DNA of 64,000 nt from Limosilactobacillus reuteri (GCF_013694365.1 NZ_CP059275.1:744001-808000); one strand, 5' to 3'. Shown: positions 17,447 to 26,302, counted from the stretch's first letter. A program made the numbers and translations. The notes: generated by a model not told the origin, from the sequence alone.

Positions 17447-18286
17447 ATGGCAAGAGTTGGGGTATTAATTGGTAGCTTAAGTAAAGATTCATACAGTCGA
17501 AAGGTAGCTGATTATTTTACTGCTCTTCCTACTAGTCTTGAGTTTGTAGAGTTGAATTACTCAATTTTACCGTTCTATAATCCGGATTTAGAAAAAAAGC
17601 CGCCAATCGAATGGCAAGCTTTTAGAAAAGCAACAGATAGTGTTGACGCATTACTGATTGTGACACAAGAGTATAATTATTCGATTCCAGGGGGATTGAA
17701 AAACGCATTAGATGTTCTTTCAGTTCCTTCGCCCAATCAGCATTTGATGGGAAAGCCAGTATTAGTAATGACTGATTCTGCAGGCGAAAAAGGCGGTATT
17801 ATTGCTAATGCGCACCTTCACCAGGTATTACGGTACTTGGGGATGAGGGTAATGAATTGTACAATTGCGATTGGTAATGTTCAATCAGTCTTCAAGGATG
17901 GCCGTAATCATGATGTAAAACTCGCAAGCCGTTTAGCTCAGGATATTAAAGATTTTGCCAAATTTATTGGTGAGAGTAACTTGCCATATCAAGCATGTAT
18001 TGATATGGGGCATAATTTCTGCTATTCGCCAAATGAATTGGCATTATTAGATGGTTCAGGAACTAAGATTGCGACAATCACATTGGATAATTCAGAGAGA
18101 AAAACGGTAGTGATTAAGGAAGTTACAGTGGCTCCTGAATATCGCGGTCAAGGACTCGCAAATAAGATAATGACAACGCTAATGTGGCTTGTTGAAGGAG
18201 CAGATCGCCAAGTAAAGGCTAATTGTTCATTTGCTAAAAGCTATTTAGAGACACATCCGCAATTTCAAAATATTTTTGTAAAGTAA
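17447..18286 (+). CDS. NADPH-dependent FMN reductase fused to a GNAT-like domain
   Basis: Residues about 1-180 form a flavodoxin-fold reductase: GVLIGSLSKDSYSRKVADYF, IVTQEYNYSIPGGLKNALD and PVLVMTDSAGEKGG are typical of NADPH-dependent FMN reductases. Residues about 183-279 look like a small GCN5-type acetyltransferase: ALLDGSGTKIATITLDN, then IKEVTVAPEYRGQGLANKIM, the acetyl-CoA loop pattern. The two domains are in one frame. The gene lies next to a flavodoxin and the adenosyltransferase, so an inferred role is supplying electrons for reducing cob(II)alamin. The acetyltransferase part has no obvious job in that scheme. Confidence 0.8.
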   Translation: MARVGVLIGSLSKDSYSRKVADYFTALPTSLEFVELNYSILPFYNPDLEKKPPIEWQAFRKATDSVDALLIVTQEYNYSIPGGLKNALDVLSVPSPNQHLMGKPVLVMTDSAGEKGGIIANAHLHQVLRYLGMRVMNCTIAIGNVQSVFKDGRNHDVKLASRLAQDIKDFAKFIGESNLPYQACIDMGHNFCYSPNELALLDGSGTKIATITLDNSERKTVVIKEVTVAPEYRGQGLANKIMTTLMWLVEGADRQVKANCSFAKSYLETHPQFQNIFVK

Positions 18287-18736
18287 ATGTTAACGGCACA
18301 TGTAGTTTATGCCACAATGACTGGCAATAATGAGGAAGTTGCAAATATTGTTTGTGATAGTTTAACGAATTTAAACGTAAAAGTGATTGAGTCAGAGATT
18401 TCTCAGACGGATGTTACTGAGTTTGCTAAGGCCGACATTTTAGTTGTATGCGCATATACATATGACGAAGGCGCAATGCCCGAAGAGGGACTAGATTTTT
18501 ATGATGACCTCCAGGAAACTGATTTGACGGGCAAGGTTTATGGAGTTGCGGGCTCAGGCGATAAATTCTATGGTGAATATTTTAATACAACCGTTGATCA
18601 CTTTGATGAAGCATTTAAAAAAGCAGGGGCAACATCAGGGGCTGAAAAAGTGAAGATCGATTTAGAGCCTTATGAAGAAGATATTGAACGCTTAAATACA
18701 TTTGCAAAAGGATTGGTTGAAACTGCAACTAAGTAA
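18287..18736 (+). CDS. flavodoxin
   Basis: Small FMN electron carrier. The phosphate-binding loop is VVYATMTGNNEEVANIVCD (residues 4-22), followed by ILVVCAYTYDEGAMPEEGLD and GVAGSGDKFYGEYFN, the normal flavodoxin pattern. The length of 149 residues is normal for a short-chain flavodoxin. Located beside the FMN reductase fusion and the adenosyltransferase, it is a plausible electron donor for making cob(I)alamin, since reduced flavodoxin does this with adenosyltransferases in other bacteria. That link is inference. Confidence 0.92.
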   Translation: MLTAHVVYATMTGNNEEVANIVCDSLTNLNVKVIESEISQTDVTEFAKADILVVCAYTYDEGAMPEEGLDFYDDLQETDLTGKVYGVAGSGDKFYGEYFNTTVDHFDEAFKKAGATSGAEKVKIDLEPYEEDIERLNTFAKGLVETATK

Positions 18737-19165
18737 ATGAAAAGGACTATGTTTATTGGTGCAATCGCTTGTGGAAAAACAACACTTACCCAACGTTTAG
18801 AACATCAGCAAATTAGATATAACAAAACGCAAGCTGTTGAGTTCACTTCAAATATTATTGACACACCAGGTGAATACATGGAACATCACAATATGATGAG
18901 CACGCTCCGTGTAACTTCAATGGATGCGGATATCGTGGTTTTATTGCAAAGCGCTGTTGATAAGCGATTGGTTTTCCCTGCTGGTTTCTGCTCAATGTTT
19001 AGTAAGCCAACAATCGGCGTTATTACTAAAATTGATTTGGTAAATGACCCAGCTGATATTGAATATTCAAAAAAACTATTGCTTAGTGCCGGAGTCAAAA
19101 AGGTTATCCCCATCTCCGCCGTTAAAAATATCAATATCGATAAATTGCTTGCAGAACTTAACTAA
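18737..19165 (+). CDS. pduV: PduV/EutP-family small GTPase-like protein
   Basis: P-loop protein of the EutP/PduV family found with metabolic microcompartments. The P-loop GAIACGKTTLTQ is at about residues 7-18, the DxxG-like switch is in IIDTPGEYMEHH and the base-recognition motif is VITKIDLVND. The length of 142 residues is normal. PduV in enteric bacteria has been linked to microcompartment movement; EutP has been reported as an acetate kinase in some species. Which role applies here is not visible. Confidence 0.9.
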   Translation: MKRTMFIGAIACGKTTLTQRLEHQQIRYNKTQAVEFTSNIIDTPGEYMEHHNMMSTLRVTSMDADIVVLLQSAVDKRLVFPAGFCSMFSKPTIGVITKIDLVNDPADIEYSKKLLLSAGVKKVIPISAVKNINIDKLLAELN

Positions 19166-19726
19166 ATGAATCTTTTGGCAGTCATAATGATTTTTATCGG
19201 GTTGAACATTGATACCTTCATTGCCTTATTATTCGTTTTACGAAACTATAACTATCGATTGCCAATTATTACTTTTGTTACAGCAACGATTACGTTATGG
19301 ATTTTAGGAGTAGTGTTAGGAAAAGGCTTAGCAGCGCTTTTTCCTGACTGGATTACTGGCTTTATGGGAATCGTTTTAATTTTTCTAGCAGTATTCGGTC
19401 AAAATGACGATGATAATGAGAACATTAACACTGGCTTTATATCATTATTCTTGTTTTGTTTAAGCCTTGGCGGTGATAACTTAGCCGTTTATATTCCCTG
19501 GGCGGTAAATTTATCGTGGCTGGAAATACTCCAAATTGGAATAATTTTTACAATTTGTTCAGTTATCCTTATCTTATTAGGGAAAGCAATTATCTCATTC
19601 GGTCCGATTGCAGGATTATTAGAAAAATATGGTAATTATGGAAGTAAGATCGTATACGTTTTAGCAGGATTATATATAATTTGGAATAGTCATTTAATAA
19701 ATCACTTGTGGATATTGATTAGTTAA
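19166..19726 (+). CDS. CadD-like cadmium-resistance transporter family protein
   Basis: Membrane protein of 186 residues with about five or six hydrophobic segments. FIGLNIDTFIALLFVLRNY near the N-terminus and FLFCLSLGGDNLAVYIPW in the middle are typical of the CadD family within the LysE-type exporters, which export cadmium or other small solutes. It stands inside the cobalamin/pdu block, so a link to metal homeostasis around cobalt is possible but unproven. The native direction relative to pduV follows the same reversed order as its neighbours. Confidence 0.85.
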   Translation: MNLLAVIMIFIGLNIDTFIALLFVLRNYNYRLPIITFVTATITLWILGVVLGKGLAALFPDWITGFMGIVLIFLAVFGQNDDDNENINTGFISLFLFCLSLGGDNLAVYIPWAVNLSWLEILQIGIIFTICSVILILLGKAIISFGPIAGLLEKYGNYGSKIVYVLAGLYIIWNSHLINHLWILIS

Positions 19727-20359
19727 ATGACAACTCTTCTTTTAATCCGTCATGGTGAAACTTATGCAAATCGGCTAAATTATATTCAGGGAACGCTAAA
19801 TAATAGGCTTGCAACACTAACAGAGCAGGGGATTGCAGATGCAAAAGCCTATCAAGAAGTGTTAAAGCATAACCAAATTGATTTTGCTTACACTAGTCCG
19901 TTAAAAAGGGCATTAGCAACCAGTAAAATCATTTGTAATCACACCAATATTAATGTGCGGGTTGATTCACGACTGTCAGAAATCTCATATGGACAGTGGA
20001 ACGGAACGGCGATTGCTGACTTGAAAAGGCAGTACACAACATATTTTGATTCGGAAACCAATGATGTTTATCCGCACTCGATTGAAATCAACAATGGTGA
20101 AAGCTTCGCACATGCACGGAAGAGAGTCTGGACGTTTGTTACTGAAATTTCACGAGAATATCCTAGTCAAACAATCTTAGTTGTGACACACGGCTGGGTA
20201 ATCAAAAATATTATCTCTTTGTGTTTGAATAACACAGACGGTACTGCTTTTAAGAATCCGCGAAATTTGAGTGTTAGTAAAATTCAAGTTGATCCGGTGA
20301 CTGGAAAGCAGAAGGTATGTTATTATAACAGGCCACTTAAAGGAATTGGTAAATTATGA
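19727..20359 (+). CDS. histidine phosphatase family protein, possible alpha-ribazole phosphatase
   Basis: The catalytic motif LIRHGETYAN is at residues 5-14, with a second RALATS motif, LSEISYGQWNG and VVTHGWVIKNI holding the other active-site residues. This is the phosphoglycerate-mutase/CobC fold; length 210. Neighbouring cob and pdu genes suggest CobC, which removes phosphate from alpha-ribazole 5'-phosphate or adenosylcobalamin 5'-phosphate, but the family is broad and the sequence does not decide the substrate. Confidence 0.8.
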   Translation: MTTLLLIRHGETYANRLNYIQGTLNNRLATLTEQGIADAKAYQEVLKHNQIDFAYTSPLKRALATSKIICNHTNINVRVDSRLSEISYGQWNGTAIADLKRQYTTYFDSETNDVYPHSIEINNGESFAHARKRVWTFVTEISREYPSQTILVVTHGWVIKNIISLCLNNTDGTAFKNPRNLSVSKIQVDPVTGKQKVCYYNRPLKGIGKL

Positions 20360-21154
20360 ATGACGACGCACCAGCGGATCTTGACGTTTAATAACGGTTT
20401 TAATTTTCGTGATCTTGGCGGGTATAAGACGCTAAACGGTCAGGTCTTAAAATGCAACACTCTCGTTCGTTCTGCGCATCTCTCCTATTTTGATCGATTT
20501 GAGCAACGAGAACTTTATAGGTATGGCATAAGGGCAGTGATTGATTTCCGCTCAACATCAGAAGTTGCATTGTATCCGGACCAATTAACATCATTGATAA
20601 AGTATATTCGAATACCAGTATTTGATAATGATATTACTGAGAGCAACGTTGATATTATTGAAGCGCGGAAAGTATTTTCTAAAGATCCGCGAGCGGGCTT
20701 TAATCGGATGCTATCTGTGTATCGCCAATTTGTTACTAATGAGCAAGCGCAGGAAGCTTTTCATCAATTTATAAAAAAACTATGCTTGCATTCAACGCAG
20801 GGCGGAATTTTGTTCCATTGTTCAGCAGGAAAAGATCGAACAGGGTTAGCAGCTATTTACTTGCTAAGTTTGCTCGGTGTTCCAGAATCCACAATTTATG
20901 AGGATTATATTTTAACTAATAAAACTTCTGTTAAAAGAATAAAGGAACGGTTGCGCTTTGCTGTGGAGGCTGATTTGGGTGAGAATTACTTGCACTCAAT
21001 TTATGATCTTTCAACAGCTAACAAGTGTTATTACAATCAGGCAATCTCTCTAATCAATTCTAAATATGGCGGAATGCAAAATTATTTACATGATGTATTG
21101 CAAATTAGTAATTCAATGGTTGAACAGTTAAAGTATCTATACTTAGAAAAGTAA
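20360..21154 (+). CDS. tyrosine-protein-phosphatase family protein
   Basis: A 264-residue phosphatase of the bacterial Y_phosphatase3 type. It begins with FNFRDLGGYKT, has IRAVIDFRSTSEV, and carries the active-site loop LFHCSAGKDRTGLAAIY with the nucleophile Cys154. Members hydrolyse phosphotyrosine or phosphoinositides in other bacteria. Its place between pduU and the histidine phosphatase is conserved in my recollection of the L. reuteri pdu region, but no role in propanediol use is established. Confidence 0.88.
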   Translation: MTTHQRILTFNNGFNFRDLGGYKTLNGQVLKCNTLVRSAHLSYFDRFEQRELYRYGIRAVIDFRSTSEVALYPDQLTSLIKYIRIPVFDNDITESNVDIIEARKVFSKDPRAGFNRMLSVYRQFVTNEQAQEAFHQFIKKLCLHSTQGGILFHCSAGKDRTGLAAIYLLSLLGVPESTIYEDYILTNKTSVKRIKERLRFAVEADLGENYLHSIYDLSTANKCYYNQAISLINSKYGGMQNYLHDVLQISNSMVEQLKYLYLEK

Positions 21155-21502
21155 ATGGCTAGACAGGATATTCAACGAACAATTCAAGAGTATGTTCCAG
21201 GTAAGCAGGTGACATTAGCCCATATTGTAGCCAATCCTACGCCAGATATTTACGAAAAATTGGGAATTCAGACACCTAAAAATGCACTTGGGATTCTAAC
21301 AATTACGCCTAGTGAAGCATCAATTATTGCTGGTGATATTGCAACAAAATCCAGTAACGTTACGTTAGGTTTTATTGATCGTTTTAGTGGGTCAGTTGTT
21401 ATCGTCGGTGAAGTTTCCGAGGTTGAATCGGCTTTGCGTCATGTTGTTGATAAACTGCATGCATTACTAGGTTTTGATGTTCCTGAGATTACACGAACAT
21501 AG
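21155..21502 (+). CDS. pduU: microcompartment shell protein PduU
   Basis: Single BMC-domain shell protein of 115 residues with a permuted fold, PduU/EutS type. It starts with [20 protein letters not shown], the N-terminal extension that makes a small beta barrel over the hexamer pore, and continues with [20 protein letters not shown] and [15 protein letters not shown]. It probably forms a minor facet component; PduU is reported to bind PduV, whose gene is nearby. Confidence 0.93.
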   Translation: MARQDIQRTIQEYVPGKQVTLAHIVANPTPDIYEKLGIQTPKNALGILTITPSEASIIAGDIATKSSNVTLGFIDRFSGSVVIVGEVSEVESALRHVVDKLHALLGFDVPEITRT

Positions 21503-22690
21503 ATGTCTAAAAAAATACTTGCAATTAATTCTGGTAGTTCATCAATCAAGTTTAAACTTTATTTGATGCCAGAAGAAAAATTATTAATTAGCGGCTCTGC
21601 AGAAAATCTCGGTTCTTCAACAAGTCAGCTTTCATATAAAACTGAAAAAACTGGAGAAACTAGACAACTACCATTAAAAAATCATTCAGAAGCAATTGAT
21701 CATATAATTGATGTTCTGATGACAAGCGGGGTTGTCAAGGATAAGTCTGAAATTTACGGTGTTGGTCACCGTATCTCTCATGGTGGGAGCTACTATAAGC
21801 ATGCAGTAGCGGTCACTCCAGAAGTAGAAAAACGAATTGATGAATTAAGGGTATTATCCCCTCTCCATAATCCAAATGGTTTAGCGGGAATAAAGGCTTT
21901 TGAGAAATTTCTTCCAGATGCCAAAGAAGTTGTTACTTTCGATAATTCGTTCCATCATACGATTCCTAAAAAGGCTTATATGTATGCTTTGCCATATGAG
22001 TTTTATGAAAAATATCAAATTCGTCGTTATGGTTTCCATGCTCCTTCCCACCAATATGTTTCTGAAAAGGCACGGGAATTATTTGGAAAAGAAAAGACGC
22101 GCCGCATGATTACATGCCATTTGGGTAATGGATCGAGCGTTTCAGCAATTTTAGACGGGAAGTCAGTTAACTCATCGATGGGCTTTACGCCTTTAGCAGG
22201 GGTTGTAATGGGAACCCGTTGTGGGGATATTGATCCAGAAATAATTCCATTTTTAGAAGAAGAACTTAACATTGATTCTCACGAAATGCGCCGAATCATG
22301 AATGAAGATTCCGGTTTAAAGGGATTATCAGGGATTTCTAATGATGAACGGGAAATTGAAAGTGCGGCTAAAAATGGTAATGAACGTGCTCAGTTAGCAT
22401 TAGATGTATTTGTTCACTCGATTCAGCAATATATCGGTGCTTATACAACTGATCTTGATGGATTAGACACCTTAGTATTTACTGCGGGAATTGGCGAACA
22501 TGCTGCTTATATTCGTAGTCAAATTTGTAAAAACCTTGATTATCTTGGGGTTAAGATTGATGAAGAAAAGAATAAGCAGAATGCGCTTAGCATTGAAGCA
22601 CCGGATAGTAAAGTTAAGGTTGCAGTTATTCCGACAAACGAAGAAATTATTATTGCTCGTGATGTAATGAATGTAACTCAGCAACAGTAG
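21503..22690 (+). CDS. pduW: acetate/propionate kinase PduW
   Basis: Forms ATP from acyl phosphate made by PduL in the oxidative branch of propanediol breakdown. The ASKHA kinase motifs are ILAINSGSSSIKFKLY at residues 4-19, GHRISHGGSYY, CHLGNGSSVSAILDGKS, MGTRCGDIDPEIIPFL and VFTAGIGEHAAYIR. The length of 395 residues is normal for AckA. Sequence alone does not separate acetate from propionate kinase; the location next to pduQ favours PduW. Confidence 0.92.
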   Translation: MSKKILAINSGSSSIKFKLYLMPEEKLLISGSAENLGSSTSQLSYKTEKTGETRQLPLKNHSEAIDHIIDVLMTSGVVKDKSEIYGVGHRISHGGSYYKHAVAVTPEVEKRIDELRVLSPLHNPNGLAGIKAFEKFLPDAKEVVTFDNSFHHTIPKKAYMYALPYEFYEKYQIRRYGFHAPSHQYVSEKARELFGKEKTRRMITCHLGNGSSVSAILDGKSVNSSMGFTPLAGVVMGTRCGDIDPEIIPFLEEELNIDSHEMRRIMNEDSGLKGLSGISNDEREIESAAKNGNERAQLALDVFVHSIQQYIGAYTTDLDGLDTLVFTAGIGEHAAYIRSQICKNLDYLGVKIDEEKNKQNALSIEAPDSKVKVAVIPTNEEIIIARDVMNVTQQQ

Positions 22691-23812
22691 ATGGAAAAAT
22701 TTAGTATGCCAACCCGAATTTATTCGGGAACAGATAGTTTGAAGGAATTAGAAACCCTTCATAATGAACGAATTTTGTTAGTTTGTGACTCATTCTTACC
22801 TGGTAGTGACACATTAAAGGAAATTGAGAGTCATATTAACAAGAGTAATAAATGTGAAATTTTCTCTGATGTTGTCCCTGATCCACCACTAGATAAAATC
22901 ATGGAAGGGGTTCAACAGTTCTTAAAGCTGAAACCAACAATTGTAATTGGTATCGGTGGTGGTTCTGCAATGGACACCGGTAAGGGAATTCGTTTCTTCG
23001 GTGAAAAGCTTGGCAAGTGCAAAATTAATGAATATATTGCAATTCCAACAACCAGCGGAACCGGTTCAGAAGTTACTAATACTGCGGTTATTTCTGATAC
23101 TAAGGAACACCGGAAGATTCCGATTCTTGAAGATTACTTAACACCAGATTGTGCATTGCTTGATCCTAAGTTAGTAATGACAGCACCAAAGAGTGTTACT
23201 GCCTACTCAGGAATGGATGTATTAACTCATGCTCTTGAATCATTGGTTGCTAAGGACGCTAATTTGTTTACCGTTGCATTATCAGAAGAAGCCATTGATG
23301 CGGTAACTAAGTATCTTGTTGAATGTTATCGTCATGGCGATAATGTCGATGCACGAAAGATCGTTCACGAAGCATCAAATATTGCCGGAACAGCCTTTAA
23401 CATTGCTGGACTAGGTATTTGCCACTCAATTGCCCACCAATTAGGTGCTAACTTCCATGTTCCTCATGGTTTAGCAAACACAATGTTATTGCCATATGTT
23501 GTTGCATACAATGCTGAACACTGTGAAGAAGCCTTACACAAGTTTGCAATTGCCGCTAAGAAAGCCGGAATTGCTGCACCTGGCGTTGGTGACCGTTTGG
23601 CTGTTAAGCGGCTGATTGCAAAGATTCGTGAAATGGCACGGCAAATGAATTGTCCAATGACTCTCCAAGCATTTGGAGTTGACCACGCAAAAGCAGAAGC
23701 AGCTGCTGATACGGTTGTTGCTAATGCGAAGAAGGATGCAACATTCCCAGGCAATCCAGTTGTTCCTTCAGATGATGATCTGAAGATGATTTACGAAGCA
23801 ATAATTCGTTAA
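22691..23812 (+). CDS. pduQ: iron-dependent propanol dehydrogenase PduQ
   Basis: Reduces propionaldehyde or 3-hydroxypropionaldehyde with NADH to the alcohol, recycling NAD inside the compartment. Iron-type alcohol dehydrogenase features are VIGIGGGSAMDTGKGIRFF for cofactor binding, IPTTSGTGSEVTNTAVI, and the metal-binding stretch HALESLVAKD with ICHSIAHQLGANFHVPHG. The length of 373 residues is normal. In L. reuteri this type of enzyme yields 1,3-propanediol from glycerol. Confidence 0.94.
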   Translation: MEKFSMPTRIYSGTDSLKELETLHNERILLVCDSFLPGSDTLKEIESHINKSNKCEIFSDVVPDPPLDKIMEGVQQFLKLKPTIVIGIGGGSAMDTGKGIRFFGEKLGKCKINEYIAIPTTSGTGSEVTNTAVISDTKEHRKIPILEDYLTPDCALLDPKLVMTAPKSVTAYSGMDVLTHALESLVAKDANLFTVALSEEAIDAVTKYLVECYRHGDNVDARKIVHEASNIAGTAFNIAGLGICHSIAHQLGANFHVPHGLANTMLLPYVVAYNAEHCEEALHKFAIAAKKAGIAAPGVGDRLAVKRLIAKIREMARQMNCPMTLQAFGVDHAKAEAAADTVVANAKKDATFPGNPVVPSDDDLKMIYEAIIR

Positions 23813-25240
23813 ATGCAGATTAACGATATTGAAAGTGCTGTTCGCAAGATCCTAGCAGAAGAATTAGATAATGCTAGCTCTAACAGTGCGGCAGTTACTA
23901 ATGATGATGGACATCGTGGTATTTTTACTAATGTTGATGACGCAATTGCTGCTGCTAAAGCTGCCCAAGAAGTATATCGTGACAAGCCAATTGCAGTGCG
24001 GCAACAGGTGATTGATGCTATCAAGGAAGGTTTCCGTCCTTACATTGAAAAGATGGCAAAGGACATTAAAGAAGAAACCGGAATGGGAACAGTCGAAGCA
24101 AAGATTGCTAAGTTGCACAATGCTTTGTACAACACTCCTGGTCCAGAAATTCTTGAACCGGTTGTCGAAAATGGTGATGGCGGAATGGTTATGTATGAAC
24201 GGTTGCCATACGGTGTTATCGGTGCTGTTGGTCCAAGTACTAACCCATCCGAAACAGTTATTGCCAATGCAATTATGATGCTTGCAGGTGGAAATACCCT
24301 TTACTTTGGTGCTCACCCTGGTGCTAAGAATATCACTCGTTGGACGATTGAAAAGATGAATGATTTCATTGCTGATGCAACTGGTCTTCACAATTTAGTT
24401 GTAAGCATTGAAACACCAACAATTGAATCTGTTCAACAAATGATGCAACATCCTGATATTGCTATGCTTGCCGTAACCGGTGGACCAGCTGTTGTTCACC
24501 AAGCAATGACTAGCGGTAAGAAGGCTGTTGGTGCTGGCCCTGGTAATCCTCCTGCAATGGTTGATGCTACCGCTGATATTGACTTAGCTGCTCATAATAT
24601 TATTGCTTCAGCTTCATTTGATAATGACATTTTATGTACTGCTGAAAAGGAAGTTGTTGCCGAAAGTAGTATTAAGGATGAATTAATCCGCAAGATGCAA
24701 GATGAAGGTGCATTTGTTGTTAACCGTGAACAGGCTGACAAACTCGCCGATATGTGCATCCAAGACAACGGTACTCCTGATCGGAAGTTTGTTGGAAAGG
24801 ATGCAACCTACATCTTAGATCAAGCTAATATTCCATATACTGGTCACCCGGTAGAAATTATTTGCGAATTGCCAAAGGAACACCCATTGGTAATGACTGA
24901 AATGTTGATGCCAATCTTACCAGTTGTTTCTTGCCCAACATTTGATGATGTTTTGAAGACTGCTGTTGAAGTAGAACAAGGCAACCACCATACTGCAACT
25001 ATTCACTCCAACAACTTAAAGCATATTAATAATGCTGCTCACCGGATGCAATGTTCGATCTTCGTTGTTAACGGTCCATCCTATGTTGGAACAGGTGTTG
25101 CTGATAATGGTGCTCACTCAGGTGCTTCAGCATTAACAATTGCTACGCCAACTGGTGAAGGAACTTGTACTGCAAGAACCTTTACGCGTCGTGTTCGTTT
25201 GAATTCGCCACAAGGGTTCTCAGTTCGTAATTGGTACTAA
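23813..25240 (+). CDS. pduP: CoA-acylating propionaldehyde dehydrogenase PduP
   Basis: Oxidises propionaldehyde (or 3-hydroxypropionaldehyde) to the acyl-CoA with NAD. The first 18 residues, MQINDIESAVRKILAEEL, look like the amphipathic helix that targets cargo into the shell, followed by a flexible linker. The aldehyde dehydrogenase domain has GVIGAVGPSTNPSE, VGAGPGNPPAMVDATADI and the catalytic Cys275 in DNDILCTAEKEVV. The length of 475 residues is normal. It works with PduL and PduW to conserve energy as ATP. Confidence 0.95.
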   Translation: MQINDIESAVRKILAEELDNASSNSAAVTNDDGHRGIFTNVDDAIAAAKAAQEVYRDKPIAVRQQVIDAIKEGFRPYIEKMAKDIKEETGMGTVEAKIAKLHNALYNTPGPEILEPVVENGDGGMVMYERLPYGVIGAVGPSTNPSETVIANAIMMLAGGNTLYFGAHPGAKNITRWTIEKMNDFIADATGLHNLVVSIETPTIESVQQMMQHPDIAMLAVTGGPAVVHQAMTSGKKAVGAGPGNPPAMVDATADIDLAAHNIIASASFDNDILCTAEKEVVAESSIKDELIRKMQDEGAFVVNREQADKLADMCIQDNGTPDRKFVGKDATYILDQANIPYTGHPVEIICELPKEHPLVMTEMLMPILPVVSCPTFDDVLKTAVEVEQGNHHTATIHSNNLKHINNAAHRMQCSIFVVNGPSYVGTGVADNGAHSGASALTIATPTGEGTCTARTFTRRVRLNSPQGFSVRNWY

Positions 25241-25714
25241 ATGAATGAAGAACAAATTAGCAAGATTGTTGAAAGCGTAATCAATAGTAATAATTCTAAG
25301 AACCTGTTTGATCGTCATAAGATGGAAAAGGTAATTGATGCAGCGGTTGCCCGTGCCAATGAACTTGGTGTAGGGGTAACAATCGCAATTATGAAAGCTG
25401 ATCAAGTGCTTCAGATGAGTTACCACATGCCAAATGCTAACTTAGTAAGTTGTACGCTTGCACCTAAGAAGGCATGGTCTGCACTTGCTATGAAGGAACC
25501 AACAAAGGATATTAGCAAGGATATTCAACCTGGTGCCGGATTATACCAAATGGAAACGATGCTTGATGGTCGCTTAGCTTCATTTGCTGGTGGTATTCCA
25601 TTGAAGATCAATGATGAAATTATTGGTGCAATTGGTGTTAGTGGCGGATTAGTTGAAGAAGATCAATCAATCTGTGAAGCTGCTGTTGCAGAATTCTTGA
25701 AGGAGAGTAAATAG
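25241..25714 (+). CDS. HbpS/GlcG-like protein (PduO C-terminal-domain type)
   Basis: A 157-residue DUF336-type protein. In Salmonella this domain is the C-terminal part of PduO; here it is a separate gene natively following pduO. The core ANELGVGVTIAIMKADQVLQ, YHMPNANLVSCTLAPKKAW and LASFAGGIPLKINDEIIGAI, GVSGGLVEEDQ fits the family, which can bind heme or corrinoid. The N-terminus MNEEQISKIVESVINSNN resembles a microcompartment-targeting helix, so the protein may be a shell cargo. Confidence 0.85.
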   Translation: MNEEQISKIVESVINSNNSKNLFDRHKMEKVIDAAVARANELGVGVTIAIMKADQVLQMSYHMPNANLVSCTLAPKKAWSALAMKEPTKDISKDIQPGAGLYQMETMLDGRLASFAGGIPLKINDEIIGAIGVSGGLVEEDQSICEAAVAEFLKESK

Positions 25715-26302
25715 ATGGCTATTTACACAAAAGGTGGTGACAAAGGAGAAACAAGCTTATTTGACGGTACAAGAGTTCCTAAAGACTCTTTGCGGGTTGA
25801 AACTTATGGAACTTTTGATGAGTTAAATGCCAATATCAGTTTGGCAGATAAGTTTTGTGAAAGTAAACGTAATAAAAAACTTTTGCAAGAAGTCGAATAT
25901 AAGATGTTTTTCCTTCAAGGTGAGATAGCTACCGAAAAGCGGCAATATTTTACTGATAAGAGCAAAATTATTACTGATGAAGATACCCGTCGATTAGAGA
26001 AAGTGATTGATGAGTATACAGCTAAGCTACCACCAGTTCATAGCTTTATCTTACCGGGTTCAAGTACTGCTGGTGCACAACTCCATGTTTGTCGGACAAT
26101 TTGTCGGCGAGCAGAAAGATTATTTGTCAGATTATCAAAAGATGTTAAGTTTCGTCCTGAGTTAGAGCGATACGTAAACCGACTATCTGATTTTCTGTAT
26201 ATCGTGGCTCGTGATGAGGACTATGAAGATTTATTAAATACCGTTACTGATGATGTAATTAAAATTTATCAACGTTATCAGGAAAAAAAGGACGTGCGTT
26301 AA
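25715..26302 (+). CDS. pduO: ATP:cob(I)alamin adenosyltransferase PduO
   Basis: The pdu-cluster adenosyltransferase, 195 residues. IYTKGGDKGETSLFDG is the ATP loop, followed by RVETYGTFDELNANIS with Asp35 and HVCRTICRRAERLFVRL with the arginines used in ATP and cobalamin binding. It lacks the C-terminal heme-type domain of enteric PduO, which is a separate neighbour. It is a distinct paralogue of the protein at 16880-17446; probably it regenerates cofactor for the dehydratase. Confidence 0.94.
   Translation: MAIYTKGGDKGETSLFDGTRVPKDSLRVETYGTFDELNANISLADKFCESKRNKKLLQEVEYKMFFLQGEIATEKRQYFTDKSKIITDEDTRRLEKVIDEYTAKLPPVHSFILPGSSTAGAQLHVCRTICRRAERLFVRLSKDVKFRPELERYVNRLSDFLYIVARDEDYEDLLNTVTDDVIKIYQRYQEKKDVR

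Noticed and set aside
21155..21503. Search for a cobalamin riboswitch or PocR operator at the heads of the cob and pdu blocks
   Set aside because: There is no non-coding DNA at 224, 16880, 34415 or 34694 in which it could lie; nothing to support it was seen.
23864..24391. A 175-codon minus-strand open frame opposite pduP, and similar long frames such as 52522-53130
   Set aside because: They mirror the codon pattern of strongly coding genes on the + strand (pduP and the DHA2 exporter) and show no recognisable domain.
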